Below, piece after piece: positions 35,600 through 48,255 of a stretch of DNA of 64,000 nt (positions within the stretch are counted from its first letter, which is position 1; the number at the start of each line of letters is the position of its first letter). A program made the position numbers and the translations under genes. Origin of the DNA: Chlorocebus sabaeus (taxonomy: Eukaryota > Chordata > Mammalia > Primates > Cercopithecidae). Location: positions 45,904,521-45,968,520 of the forward strand of contig NC_132914.1 of assembly GCF_047675955.1 (NCBI RefSeq). The letters run 5' to 3'. A model generated the notes under the pieces. It was not told the DNA's origin, made no database searches, and was given only the letters and a program-made list of their open reading frames with translations.

Positions 35600-36580
35600 T
35601 TTTTATTTAAGAATACTTTTAAATTACGGAAAGTAGCAAAGATAATACAGAGTTCCCATATACCACACAGCAAACTCCTCTATTATTAATATTATTAGTA
35701 TGATACATTTCTCACAATTAATGAACAGTTAATTTATTGATACATTGTATCATATATTGGTACACTGTTATTAACTAAAGTCCATACTTTATTCACATTT
35801 CCTTAGTTTTTACTTAATGTCTTTTTCTGTTCCAGGAGCCCATTCAGGATAAGTTACATTTAGTTGTCATGTCTCCTTAGACTCCTCTCGGCTGTGGCAT
35901 TTTCGTAGACCTTGAGAGTTTTGAGGATTACTGGCCAGGTATTTTGCATAATGTTCCTCAGCTGTGTTTTTAAAGAAGTTTTTCTCAAGGATTGTGAGTT
36001 TTTGGGAGGAAGACCACAAAGGTAAAGTGTCATTTTCATCACATCATATCAAATATTTGTTATATACAGATGAATTATCACTTTTGTTAACTTTGATCAC
36101 CTGGAGGAAGCAGTGTTTGTGAGGTTTCTCCTGTAAAGTTACTTTTTGACCCTCCCCTCATGCTGTTTACTTTGGAAGCAAATCACTAGGTACAGCCAAC
36201 ACATAAAGGAGTCAGGAGTTAGCTTCACTTCCTTGACGGGGGAGTGGCTATATAAATTATTTTAAATTCTTCTGCATGAGAGATTTGTCTATTCATCCCC
36301 ATTTATGTATTTTTTCCATCATTTACATCAGTAGGAACTCATGGATATTTTATATTTGGGGTTGTAATTAAATACTGCACTATTTTCTTGCTCAAATTGT
36401 TCCAGCTTTGGCAATTGGGAGCTCTTTGAGTTGGTGCCTGTGTCCTCTTGACATGTGCTTATCTTTTCATGATTGTGTGCATTTAGCATTCCCTGTATCT
36501 TTCCCTAGTTATGTGTGGTCACTTTCAATTTTTTCCATATATGCAGTTGTTTTTAAAAAGTCCTAGTCCTTAATGTTTTG
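35600..36580 (-). mobile_element. Ancient L1M/HAL1-type fragment, antisense
   Basis: The order 'acagagttcccatatacc', 'tttctgttccaggagccca', 'ttgtcatgtctccttagact' and 'tttgatcacctgg' is familiar from antisense old L1 3' regions. No coding potential remains. Confidence 0.55.
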
Positions 36581-36599
36581 CTTCAAAAATAAGAGACAG

Positions 36600-37105
36600 A
36601 GAAAAATGAAGGGAGAAAAAGAAGACTTGCCCTTTAAATACTCTGGAAGTCACTTCAGCTGAGGGAAGATGAGGGAACTAAAACAATAATGACTGCCTGC
36701 TCTTTGTCTGCACCTGTGTGTTCAGAAGTAGCAATCAGTAACTAGAGCACTGATCCCTAATATTTTATTTATTTAGTTAATTACTTTTTAGCTCAGACCT
36801 TGAACCATAATCCCTGATAATTTAGAGGAAAAGGTCCCTTTTGGACCCTGCAAGTTGTGTGCAAGCTGTTCCAGGAACACATGCACAGCTACTTGCCACA
36901 TGGCTGACAATGGGGAATAGGTAACTGCTACTGTGCAAAGTACTGAAATTGGTTTAAGTTAATCACACTTTATTGTCCAAGCTTTCCCCTATGGAAGCTA
37001 CAATCCTTCAATAGACTCCAGAGTTCCAAAATAGTTACATCAGACTGATTCAGCCAGTGCAATTTTTGTCTAGGTAGGGAGACAGATTGTTGGTGCTTCT
37101 TATTC
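36600..37105 (-). mobile_element. Old L1 5'UTR fragment, antisense, with its 5' terminus at about 37105
   Basis: Read on the minus strand, the segment starts gggaagatggcagaataaga, the typical L1 5' terminus, and continues with 'actctggagtctattgaagg', a known early L1M/L1PB 5'UTR phrase. It points away from the L1 that begins to its right, so two L1 5' ends face outward from this point. Confidence 0.58.
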
Positions 37106-38149
37106 TGCCATCTTCCCAGAATGTTCTCTGGACATTTGCTTTTGTTGAATTGGCATTCCACATATTGTTAGTGAATTCAGTGAGAGCTGTTGAGAGATGT
37201 CAAAATTCTTGGGAACCAGAAAACTATGGTTTGAATACTAACATCTAATTTTGCTCCCTCTTAAACCCCAGAAACAATAGGGCAATGATTTTTTTTAAGA
37301 CATAGATCTGCAGAGTATACAAACATAAAACATCAGCAATAAGCATTTCTAAGAGGCAGAGTAGAGGCAACTGGCACATTCCTCCACAAAGAAGGGCCAA
37401 AAGAGCAAGTAGATAACCACATGTTGAATAGCATGCCTACGAAACACCACTGGGATTCAGCAGGGAAGTTATAGGAAACTTCTAAGGCCAAGAAGAAGAG
37501 GGGAGTGAAGATGCAGCCAGCCCAAATGGGATCAGCTTAGAGACAGAAGGAACTCTGCATTGTGAAGAAAACAAGCTAGAGAACCCCAGTGGTCCACATT
37601 TCCATCACACACACCTGCAATTTTAGTCACAGGAGAGCCCCCCTTGCCATCAGAGGCAAGTCTAGTATAAGAAACTACCTGGAGCCCACATGACCGAATT
37701 TTTCCAGAGAGGGAATTCACACTGGGGACCACTCACCACCCTGAGACCCAAGCAGCTACAGCACAGCACCATTTTGAGAGTCCAATGTCCGCAAGCCTAT
37801 ATCCTGACCTGGGATCCAACAGCTCCTGTGTCTCTCCATCCCTGGAGCCCCACTGGCATCCCCCCATGTCCATCAAGAGGGCTGTAGCGTCATGACACCA
37901 TCTGGATCCAGTGGTGTGGCTGGATCCCTAGCACTCTAATCCATGCAGTGTCCTACAACCCAGGGAATAGGCAGTACAGTGCACAAAGCAAGCTGCCTCA
38001 AGACAAAGGGAGTCAAAGCACATTCTCCCCAGAGCTTGGGAGCTGCTTGCCTGAGCCACCACCACTGACAGCAACTCTGCACCACTGAGGGCAAGGTCAT
38101 TGTAGCTTGAGGCTTCTGAAGGGTTAGGGTAGGCCTGCCCCACATATTG

Positions 38150-38850
38150 CCACCACTGATGACTGCATGTGCCATGCAGGGGACTGGGGATTGACATGCC
38201 CTGCCCACTGTCCCTAGTCCCTACACATGCCATTTAGGGCCCTGAGGACAGGTCTGTCTTATCCATTGCTCTGCTGTTGGCACCCCTATAAAATGTTCAG
38301 GAGCCTGAGGAAAAGTCTGCCCTGCCTGCCACAACTGGTGCCTGTGACTATGTGTGCCATTCAAGGACCTGAGGACTAGTCCATCCTGTCAGCTGCTTCT
38401 GGAGCCTGACCCATACAGACCGTCCAGGAGCCTGAGGACCCTGCCCACTACTACTGGTGCTCACACCTGTGCCAACTCTCAGGACTTGACAACTGGCCCA
38501 CCCCACCCACTTCTGGGACTGATGTTGACACTTACACAAGGGCCTGAGAAAAGGTATGTTCTGACAACCACTGCAATAACTGACACCTATGCACATCCTG
38601 GGGGCCTGGAGACCTGCTTGCCAAGCCTGCTGCCACCACCTTTGGCATCCATAAATGCCACATAAGGTTCCAAGGGTCAGTCTGCTGATGTGATGCTACT
38701 GTTGGGGCTGTGTGCATAGCCCAGGGGTCCAAGGACTCACCCACCTGGCTCACTGTTGCTACTGCCAGTGCCTGTGTATGCCACCTGAGGACCCAAAGAT
38801 GACATGCCTATCCAGCTGCCACCACTATTGGTGCACAAGGACTGGCCTAC
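38150..38850 (+). repeat. Degenerate ~60-bp tandem array (about 12 units) in the host L1 5'UTR
   Basis: A block reading roughly 'agg(g/a)cctgaggac' recurs at 38178, 38236, 38299, 38364, 38426, 38481, 38539, 38600, 38665, 38723, 38788 and 38838 (spacings 50-65, mostly 58-65), each preceded by a 'tgtgtgcca'-like or 'acctgtgcca'-like word. The units are diverged, but the period is clear by eye. Confidence 0.72.
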
Positions 38851-39807
38851 CTGGCAACCTCATCCTCAGCAAAGCCTCACCACAGCCTCCAATAACAAAT
38901 GCAGCTTACACCACTAAGGAACTCACAGACACCACTGACATTGATTACAGTTGAAGAAATCATACAGATACTATACTAACTGCAGCCATGCAGAATCAAA
39001 CCCAAACCACCCTACCCAACCAACACTATAGGCACACATATAGGAAAAAATATCTCCCTGAGAAATCCTATCCATAAGATTGGAAGAAGCAACTGTTACA
39101 CCAATTGCATAAATACCAAAGTAGGGACAAAAGAAACATGAAAAAGTAAGGGAAGATGACATTCCCAAATGAACATAGTAATTTTCCAGCAACAGATCCC
39201 CCCAAAAAGAAAATCTATGAAATGCCTGAAAAGGAATTCAAAATAATAACCTTAGGAAAACTCAGTGAGACACAAAACACAATTAGACAAAGAAAAAAAT
39301 TTTTTAAAATGACATAAATGAGAAATTCAACAAAAAGACAGATATAAGAAATAACCAAATGGAAATCCGGGACTTGAATAATTCAATGAATGAAAGAAAA
39401 AATACAATCAAGAGCTTCAACAATAGATCAAGCAGTAGAAGGACTTTCTGCACTTGAAGACACCTTCTGAAATAACTCAGTCATATAAAAAATAACAAAA
39501 AGAATGAAGAGAATTTGTGTGACATACAGAACACCATAAAACAAATGGTGAGCATCAGAAGGAGAAGAAATGGACAAGGGCATAGAAAACCTATTTGAGG
39601 AAAGAATGGCTGAAAACTTCCCAAGTCTTGGGAGAGAGATAGACATCCAGATACAGGAAACCGAAAGATCCCCAAATACATTCAACCCAAAAAGGTTTTC
39701 TTTGAGGCACATTATAGGTAAACCATCAAAAGTCAAATTCTAAGATTCTAACAACAGCAAGAGAAAAGCCTCAAGTCACATATAAGGGAATCATCATCAG
39801 ACTCACA

Positions 39808-40023
39808 GTGGATATCTCAGCAGAAATCTTACAGGACAAGAGAGAACGGGATGATATATTCAAAGTGTTGGTGGAGAAAAAACCTGTCAGGCAAGAATAC
39901 TATAACCAACAACACTACTCTTGGCTGACAGAAATAAAGCCTTTCTCAGACAAGCAAAAAATGAGGCAATTCATCAACACTGACCAGTTCTACAAGAAAT
40001 GCTTAAAGGAGTTCTACATCTAG
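39808..40023 (+). pseudogene. Host L1 ORF1 C-terminal remnant
   Basis: A 71-codon frame encodes an ORF1p C-terminal-domain-like stretch with DISAEILQDKRE and KQKMRQFINTDQ, matching the L1 pattern of an LSAET-like helix followed by a KQ-rich end. Upstream, 39000-39800 is ORF1-like but shifted between frames. It ends at a TAG about 180 bases before the ORF2 start region, as expected for an old L1. Confidence 0.65.
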
Positions 40024-41283
40024 AAGCAAAAGGACAATATATGTCATCATGAAAACACAAATGTATGAAACTCACTGGCAGAGGAAATGTAAAAATGATC
40101 AGGAGAAAGGAATCAAATATCATCATTACAAAAAACCAACAATTGTAAAGGCAAATATTAAAGACTAATAAAGGAAAAAAACCACACAAAACAAATACAA
40201 AACAATTAATAAAATGACAGCTGTTAAGTCCTCACCTATCAGTAACAATCTTGAATGTAAATAGTTTAAATTCCCCAATTAAAATATATAGTCTGGCTGA
40301 ATAAGAAAACAAAACCCGACTATATGCTGTCTACAATAAACTCAATTCCCTTTTAAAAACACATAGACCAAAAGTGAAGAAATGAAAAAAAATTGCACAT
40401 CAATGGAAACCAAATATATGCAGCAGTAGCTATACTTATGTCACACAAACTAGTCTTTAAGGCAAAAAACATAAAAAGAGACAAAGAATGTCATTATATA
40501 TAATGATAAAGGGATCAATTCAGCAAGAGGACATGACAATTGTAAATAATATGCATCCAACACCAGAGCACCAATATATATAAAACAAATATTATTAGAG
40601 CTAATGGGAGAGATAGACACTAATACAATAATACTTGGGAACTTCGACCCTCCACTTTCAATACTGGCAGATCATCTAGATAGAAAATCAACAAAGAAAC
40701 ATCTGGCTTAATCTGCAGTATAAACGAAATAGACCTAACAGACATTTACAGAATATTTCATACAACAACTGCAGAATACCCACTCTTCTCATCAGCACGT
40801 GGAACATTCTCTGGGATAGACCAAGTGTTAGGCCACAAAAATAAGTCTCAACAGATTTTTAAAAATTAAAATCATAGCAAGTAACTTTTCAGATCACAAT
40901 TAAATAAAACTACAAATCAATATCAACAGGAGCTTTGGAAACTCTACAAATACATGGAAATTAAAAACACGCTTTTGGATGAGCATTGGCTCAAAAAATG
41001 AAATTAAGGGGATAATAAAAGAATTCTTAAACTATGTGAAAATCAAAACACAACATGCAGGAGCTTATGGGATACAGCAAAAACGGTATAATGCGAAAGT
41101 TTTTGGCAATAGATGCCTACATCAAAAAAGTAGAAAGATTTCAAATAAACAATCAAATGATACACCTCAGGAATTAGAAAAGCAAGAACAAACCAATCTC
41201 AAAATCAGTACAAAGAAAGAAATAATACTGATCAGAGCAGAAATAAACAAAATAGAGATTAAAAACCAATACAAGGGGCGGAG

Positions 41284-41294
41284 CAAGATGGCCG
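41284..41294 (+). promoter_or_regulatory. YY1-type site at the L1-C 5' terminus
   Basis: CAAGATGGCCG sits about 10 bases from the element start. In human L1s this YY1 site positions transcription initiation of the internal promoter. L1-E keeps the same word (51894-51904). L1-A (caagatgaccg) and L1-B (caagatggctg) have each lost one base of it. Confidence 0.75.
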
Positions 41295-42301
41295 AATAGG
41301 AACAGCTCCAGTCTCCAACTCCCAGCGCGAGCGACACAGAAGACCGGCGATTTCTGCATTTTCAACTGAGGTACTGGGTTCATCTCACTGGGGAGTGCTG
41401 GAGGATTGGTGCTGGTCAGCTGCTGCAGCCTGACCAGCGAAAGCTGAAGCAGGGCGAGGCATTGCCTCACCTGGGAAGCGCAAGGGGGAAGGGAATCCCT
41501 TTTCCTAGCCAGGGGAACTGAGACACACAACACCTGGAAAATCCGGTAACTCCCACCCCAATACTGCGCTTTAAGCAGACAGGCACACCAGGAGATCATA
41601 TCCCACACCTGGCCGGGAGTGTCCCACACCCACGGAGCCTCCCTCATCGCTAGCACAGCAGTCTGTGATCTACCGGCAAGGCAGCAGCGAGGCTGGGGGA
41701 GGGGCACCCGCCATTGCTGAGGCTTAAGTAGGTAAACAAAGCTGCTGGGAAGCTCGAACTGGGTGGAGCTCACAGCAGCTCAAGGAAACCTGCCTGTCTC
41801 TGTAGACTCCACCTCTGGGGACAGGGCACAGTAAATAATAACAAACGCAGCAGCTCTGCAGACGCAAACGACTCTGTCTGACAGCTTTGAAGAGAGCAGT
41901 GGATCTCCCAACACGGAGGTTGAGATCTGAGAAGGGACAGACTCCCTGCTCAAGTGGGTCCCTGACCCCTGAGTAGCCTAACTGGGAGACATCCCGCACT
42001 AGGGGCAGTCTGACACCCCACACCTCACAGGGTGGAGTACACCCCTGAGAGGAAGCTTCCAAAGCAAGAATCCGACAGGTACACTGGCTGTTCAGAAATA
42101 TTCTATCTTCTGCAGCCTCTGCTGCTGATACCCAGGCAAACAGGGTCTGGAGTGGACCTCAAGCAATCTCCTACAGCTACAACCTACAGCTGAGGATCCT
42201 GACTGTTAGAAGGAAAGCTATCAAACAGGAAGGACACCTACACCAAAACCCCATCAGTACATCACCATCATCAAAGACCAGAGGCAGATAAAACCACAAA
42301 G

Positions 42302-43318
42302 ATGGGGAAAAAGCAGGGCAGAAAAGCTGGAAATTCAAAAAATAAGAGCACATCTCCCCCGGCAAAGGAGCGCAGCTCATCGCCAGCAACGGATCAAAGC
42401 TGGACGGAGAATGACTTCGACGAGATGAGAGAAGAAGGCTTCAGTCCATCAAATTTCTCAGAGCTAAAGGAGGAATTACGTACCCAGTGCAAAGAAACTA
42501 AAAATCTTGAAAAAAAAGTGGAAGAATTGATGGCTAGAGTAATTAATGCAGAGAAGCTCACAAACGAAATGAAAGAGACGAAAACCATGGCACGAGAAAT
42601 ACGTGACAAATGCACAAGCTTCAGTAACCGTCTCGATCAACTGGAAGAAAGAATGTCAGCGATGGAGGATCAAATGAATGAAATGAAGCGAGAAGAGAAA
42701 CCAAAAGAAAAAAGAAGAAAAAGAAATGAACAAAGCCTGCAAGAAGTATGGGATTATATAAAAAGACCAAATCTACGTCTGATTGGGGTGCCTGAAAGTG
42801 AGGGGGAAAATGGAACCAAGTTGGAAAACACTCTTCAGGATATCATCCAGGAGAACTTCCCCAACCTAGTAGGGCAGGCCAACATTCAAATCCAGGAAAT
42901 ACAGAGAACGCCACAAAGATACTCCTCGAGAAGAGCAACTCCAAGACACATAATTGCCAGATTCACCAAAGTTGAAATGAAGGAAAAAATCTTAAGGGCA
43001 GCCAGAGAGAAAGGTCGGGTTACCCACAAAGGGAAGCCCATCAGACTAACAGAAGATCTCTCGGCAGAAACTCTTCAAGCCAGAAGAGAGTGGGGGCCAA
43101 TATTCAACATTCTTAAAGAAAAGAATTTTAAACCCAGAATTTTATATCCAGCCAAACTAAGTTTCATAAGTGAAGGAGAAATAAAATCCTTTACAGATAA
43201 GCAAATGCTTAGAGATTTTGTCACCACTAGGCCTGCCTTACAAGAGACCCTGAAGGAAGCACTGAACATGGAAAGGAACAACCGGTACCAGCCATTGCAA
43301 AAACATGCCAAAATGTAA
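42302..43318 (+). CDS. L1-C ORF1: intact LINE-1 ORF1p reading frame (338 aa)
   Basis: This encodes the L1 RNA-binding nucleic-acid chaperone that trimerises and coats L1 RNA in cytoplasmic particles. The ATG lies at the end of the 5'UTR (cacaaagATGG), and the frame is uninterrupted for 338 codons, the normal length. Order: basic/Ser-rich N-terminus (1-50), heptad-rich coiled coil (about 52-150, many Leu/Glu/Lys), RRM (about 157-250, with NLRLIGVPES and RRATPRHIIARFTK), and CTD (about 265-325, REWGPIFNILKEKNFKPRI). The stop at 43316-43318 lies 63 bases before ORF2. It is a retrotransposon frame, not a host gene. Whether it is transcribed cannot be seen here. Confidence 0.85.
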   Translation: MGKKQGRKAGNSKNKSTSPPAKERSSSPATDQSWTENDFDEMREEGFSPSNFSELKEELRTQCKETKNLEKKVEELMARVINAEKLTNEMKETKTMAREIRDKCTSFSNRLDQLEERMSAMEDQMNEMKREEKPKEKRRKRNEQSLQEVWDYIKRPNLRLIGVPESEGENGTKLENTLQDIIQENFPNLVGQANIQIQEIQRTPQRYSSRRATPRHIIARFTKVEMKEKILRAAREKGRVTHKGKPIRLTEDLSAETLQARREWGPIFNILKEKNFKPRILYPAKLSFISEGEIKSFTDKQMLRDFVTTRPALQETLKEALNMERNNRYQPLQKHAKM

Positions 43319-43381
43319 AGACCATCAAGGCTAGGAAGAAACTGCATCAACTAACGAGCAAAATAACCAGTTAATATCATA

Positions 43382-46300
43382 ATGGCAGGATCAAGTTCAC
43401 ACATAACAATCTTAACCTTAAATGTAAATGGACTAAATGCTCCAATTAAAAGACACAGACTGGCAAACTGGATAAAGAGTCAAGACCCATCAGTCTGCTG
43501 TATTCAGGAGACACATCTCACACGCAGAGACATACATAGGATCAAAATAAAGGGATGGAGGAAGATTTACCAAGCAAATGGAGAACACAAAAAAGCGGGG
43601 GTTGCAATACTAGTCTCTGATAAAACAGACTTTAAACCATCAAGGATCAAAAGAGACAAAGAAGGCCATTACATAATGGTAAAGGGATCAATTCAACAGG
43701 AAGAGCTAACTATCCTAAATATATATGCACCCAATACAGGAGCACCCAGATTCATAAAGCAAGTCCTTAGAGACTTACAAAGAGACTTAGACTCCCATAC
43801 AATAATAATGGGAGACTTCAACACTCCACTGTCAACATTAGACAGATCAACGAGACAGAAAGTTAACAAGGATATCCAGGAATTGAACTCATCTCTGCAG
43901 CAAGCAGACCTAATAGACATCTATAGAACTCTCCACCCCAAATCAACAGAATATACATTCTTCTCAGCACCACATCGTACTTACTCCAAAATTGACCACG
44001 TAATTGGAAGTAAAGCACTCCTCAGCAAATGTACAAGAACAGAAATTATAACAAACTGTCTCTCAGACCACAGTGCAATCAAATTAGAACTGAGGACTAA
44101 GAAACTCAATCAAAACTGCTCAACTACATGGAAACTGAACAACCTGCTCCTGAATGACTACTGGGTACATAACGAAATGAAGGCAGAAATAAAGATGTTC
44201 TTTGAAACCAATGAGAACAAAGATACAACATACCAGAATCTCTGGGACACATTTAAAGCAGTGTGTAGAGGGAAATTTATAGCACTAAATGCCCACAAGA
44301 GAAAGCAGGAAAGATCTAAAATTGACACTCTAACATCACAATTAAAAGAACTAGAGAAGCAAGAGCAAACACATTCGAAAGCTAGCAGAAGGCAAGAAAT
44401 AACGAAGATCAGAGCAGAACTCAAGGAGATAGAGACACAAAAAACCCTCCAAAAAATCAATGAATCCAGGAGTTGGTTTTTTGAAAAGATCAACAAAATT
44501 GACAGACCACTAGCAAGACTAATAAAGAAGAAAAGAGAGAAGAATCAAATCGACGCAATTAAAAATGATAAAGGGGATATCACCACCGACCCCACAGAAA
44601 TACAAACTACCATCAGAGAATACTATAAACACCTCTACGCAAATAAACTGGAAAATCTAGAAGAAATGGATAATTTCCTGGACACTTACACTCTTCCAAG
44701 ACTAAACCAGGAAGAAGTTGAATTCCTGAATAGACCAATAGTAGGCTCTGAAATTGAGGCAATAATTAATAGCCTACCAACCAAAAAAAGTCCAGGACCA
44801 GATGGATTCACAGCTGAATTCTACCAGAGGTACAAGGAGGAGCTGGTACCATTCCTTCTGAAACTATTCCAATCAATAGAAAAAGAGGGAATCCTCCCTA
44901 ACTCATTTTATGAGGCCAACATCATCCTGATACCAAAGCCTGGCAGAGACACAACAAAAAAAGAGAATTTTAGACCAATATCCCTGATGAACATCGATGC
45001 AAAAATCCTCAATAAAATACTGGCAAACCGGATTCAGCAGCACATCGAAAAGCTTATCCACCATGATCAAGTGGGCTTCATCCCTGGGATGCAAGGCTGG
45101 TTCAACATTCGCAAATCAATAAACATAATCCAGCATATAAACAGAACCAAAGACAAGAACCACATGATTATCTCAATAGATGCAGAAAAGGCTTTTGACA
45201 AAATTCAACAGCCCTTCATGCTAAAAACGCTCAATAAATTCGGTATTGATGGAACGTACCTCAAAATCATAAGAGCTATTTATGACAAACCCACAGCCAA
45301 TATCATACTGAATGGGCAAAAACTGGAAAAATTCTCTTTGAAAACTGGCACAAGACAGGGATGCCCTCTCTCACCACTCCTATTCAACATAGTGTTGGAA
45401 GTTCTGGCTAGGGCAATCAGGCAAGAGAAAGAAATCAAGGGGATTCAGTTAGGAAAAGAAGAAGTCAAATTGTCCCTGTTTGCAGACGACATGATTGTAT
45501 ATTTAGAAAACCCCATTGTCTCAGCCCAAAATCTCCTTAAGCTGATCAGCAACTTCAGCAAAGTCTCAGGATACAAAATTAATGTGCAAAAATCACAAGC
45601 ATTCTTATACACCAGTGACAGTCAAACAGAGAGCCAAATCAGGAATGAACTTCCATTCACAATTGCTTCAAAGAGAATAAAATACCTAGGAATCCAACTT
45701 ACAAGGGATGTAAAGGACCTCTTCAAGGAGAACTACAAACCACTGCTCAGTGAAATCAAAAGGACACAAACAAATGGAAGAACATACCATGCTCATGGAT
45801 AGGAAGAATCAATATCGTGAAAATGGCCATACTGCCCAAGGTAATTTATAGATTCAATGCCATCCCCATCAAGCTACCAATGAGCTTCTTCACAGAATTG
45901 GAAAAAACTGCTTTAAAGTTCATATGGAACCAAAAAAGAGCCCGCATCTCCAAGACAATCCTAAGTCAAAAGAACAAAGCTGGAGGCATCACGCTACCTG
46001 ACTTCAAACTATACTACAAGGCTACAGTAACCAAAACAGCATGGTACTGGTACCAAAACAGAGAGATAGACCAATGGAACAGAACAGAGTCCTCAGAAAT
46101 AATACCACACATCTACAGCCATCTGATCTTTGACAAACCTGAGAGAAACAAGAAATGGGGAAAGGATTCCCTATTTAATAAATGGTGCTGGGAAAACTGG
46201 CTAGCCATAAGTAGAAAGCTGAAACTGGATCCTTTCCTTACTCCTTATACGAAAATTAATTCAAGATGGATTAGAGACTTAAATGTTAGACCTAATACCA

Positions 46301-47208
46301 TAAAAATCCTAGAGGAAAACCTAGGTAGTACCATTCAGGACATAGGCATGGGCAAAGACTTCATGTCTAAAACACCAAAAGCAATGGCAGCAAAAGCCAA
46401 AATTGACAAATGGGATCTCACCAAACTAAAGAGCTTCTGCACAGCAAAAGAAACTACCATCAGAGTGAGCAGGCAACCTACAGAATGGGAGAAAATTTTT
46501 GCAATCTACTCATCTGACAAAGGGCTAATATCCAGAACCTACAAAGAACTCAAACAAATTTACAAGAAAAAAACAAACAACCCCATCAAAAAGTGGGCAA
46601 AGGATATGAACAGACATTTCTCAAAAGAAGACATTCATACAGCCAACAGACACATGAAAAAATGCTCATCATCACTGGCCATCAGAGAAATGCAAATCAA
46701 AACCACAATGAGATACCATCTCACACCAGTTAGAATGGCGATCATTCAAAAGTCAGGAAACAACAGGTGCTGGAGAGGATGTGGAGAAATAGGAACACTT
46801 TTACACTGTTGGTGGGATTGTAAACTAGTTCAACCATTATGGAAAACAGTATGGCGATTCCTCAAGGATCTAGAACTAGATGTACCATATGACCCAGCCA
46901 TCCCATTACTGGGTATATACCCAAAGGATTATAAATTATGCTGCTATAAGGACACATGCACACGTATGTTTATTGCAGCACTATTCACAATAGCAAAGAC
47001 TTGGAATCAACCCAAATGTCCATCAGTGACAGATTGGATTAAGAAAATGTGGCACATATACACCATGGAATACTATGCAGCCATAAAAAAGGATGAGTTT
47101 GTGTCCTTTGTAGGGACATGGATGCAGCTGGAAACCATCATTCTTAGCAAACTATCACAAGAACAGAAAACCAAACACCGCATGTTCTCACTCGTAGGTG
47201 GGAACTGA
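43382..47208 (+). pseudogene. L1-C ORF2: endonuclease/RT with a single frameshift
   Basis: ORF2p makes the target-site nick and copies L1 RNA. From the ATG at 43382 the frame is open for 806 codons. Endonuclease residues are in place: N14 and E43 (in CIQETH), D145 and N147 (in GDFN), and D229/H230 (SDHS). The RT domain keeps TGTRQGCPLSP and the FADD catalytic box at residues 700-703. One base is missing after 45760 relative to L1-A, L1-D and L1-E (aaaagagg has become aaaagg), which shifts the frame to a stop at 45800-45802. The other frame is open from before 45817 to the normal stop at 47206-47208 and holds the Cys-rich RCWRGCGEIGTLLHCWWDC. No other disruption is seen. Confidence 0.9.
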
Positions 47209-47263
47209 ACAATGAGATCACTTGGACTCGGGAAGGGGAACATCACACACCGGGGCCTATCAT

Positions 47264-47285
47264 GGGGAGGAGGGAGGGGGGAGGG
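47264..47285 (+). other. G-rich (G-quadruplex-capable) 3'UTR tract of L1-C
   Basis: Four or more G runs occur within 22 bases (GGGGAGGAGGGAGGGG...). The L1 3'UTR polypurine tract is a known G-quadruplex former. Weaker equivalents occur in L1-A (6492-6516), L1-D (49890-49912) and L1-E (57672-57696). Confidence 0.75.
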
Positions 47286-48255
47286 ATTGCATTGGGAGTT
47301 ATACCTGATGTAAATGACGAGTTGATGGGTGCAGCACACCAACATGGCACAAGTATACATATGTAGCAAACCTGCACGTTGTGCACATGTACCCTACAAC
47401 TTGAAGTTTAATAATAATAAATAAATTTAAAAAAAAAAGTACAGGAAAAAAAAATAAAAAAAAAAATAAAAACCAATACAAAGGATCAACAAAATAAAAA
47501 GCTGGTTTTCTGAAAAGATAAACAATAACAAAAAAACTGCTAGCTAAAATAACTAAGAAGAAAAGAAGACCTAAACAAATAAATTCAGACACAAAAAAGG
47601 AGACATAACAATTCATACCACAGAAATACAAGGGGATCATTAGAGGCTATTCTGTATAACTATACACTAAGAAACTGGAAAACTTAGAGGAAACAAATAA
47701 ATTAATGGACACATATAATTTACCAAGAATGAACCAGGAAAAATAGAGAACCTGAAGTGGACAATAATGAGGAGTAAGATTGAGTCAGTGATAAAAAGTC
47801 TTCCAGCAAAGAAAGGCTTAGGACGAGAAGCCCTTACTACTGAATTCCACCAAACTTTTTAATAAGAGTTAACACCAATTCTTCTCAAACTATTCCAAAA
47901 GATGTGAAGAGAGGGGAAATCTTCCTGACTCATTCTATGAGGCCAGCATTACCCTGATCCAAAACCAAAGTCATAACAATAACAACAAAGCTAAAGGCCA
48001 ATATCCTAGATGATATTAGATGCAAAAATTCTCAACAAAATACTAGCGAAGCAAATCCGACACATCAAAAAGATAGTACACCATGATCAAGTGGAATTTT
48101 CCCAGAAATGCAAGCACGGTTCAACATACACAAGTCAATAAATGTGATACATCACATCAACAGAATGAAAGACAAAAACCATATGATATCTGAATGGAAA
48201 CAGGAAAAGCAATTGATAAAATTTAACATCCCTTCAGATAAAAATTCTTAAAAAT

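Larger units (their letters stand above)
41275..47466 (+). mobile_element. L1-C: full-length, best-preserved primate L1
   Basis: The element starts ggggcggagcaagatggcc and ends in an A-rich tail. A perfect 15-base duplication taaaaaccaatacaa flanks it (41260-41274, 47467-47481). It has a complete 5'UTR (about 1,027 bp, including the block lost in L1PA3 and younger L1s), ORF1, a 63-base spacer, ORF2 and 3'UTR. It is older than L1HS and L1PA3 and probably in the L1PA4-L1PA8 range. ORF1 is open; ORF2 has one frameshift. Confidence 0.94.

Noticed and set aside
37690..38954. Several 65-103-codon frames in a GC-richer stretch, considered as a possible exon cluster
   Set aside because: The stretch is the tandem-repeat 5'UTR of the host L1. 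Open frames occur on both strands because stop codons are rare in the repeat unit.
41174..41773. 199-codon antisense frame across the L1-C 5'UTR, considered as a primate-specific antisense L1 protein (ORF0)
   Set aside because: The ORF0 start corresponds to the CAT at 41712-41714 in another frame, and there the frame hits a stop at 41670-41672 after 14 codons. The 199-codon frame also runs out into the host L1, so it is fortuitous. L1-A's ORF0 position is likewise stopped early.
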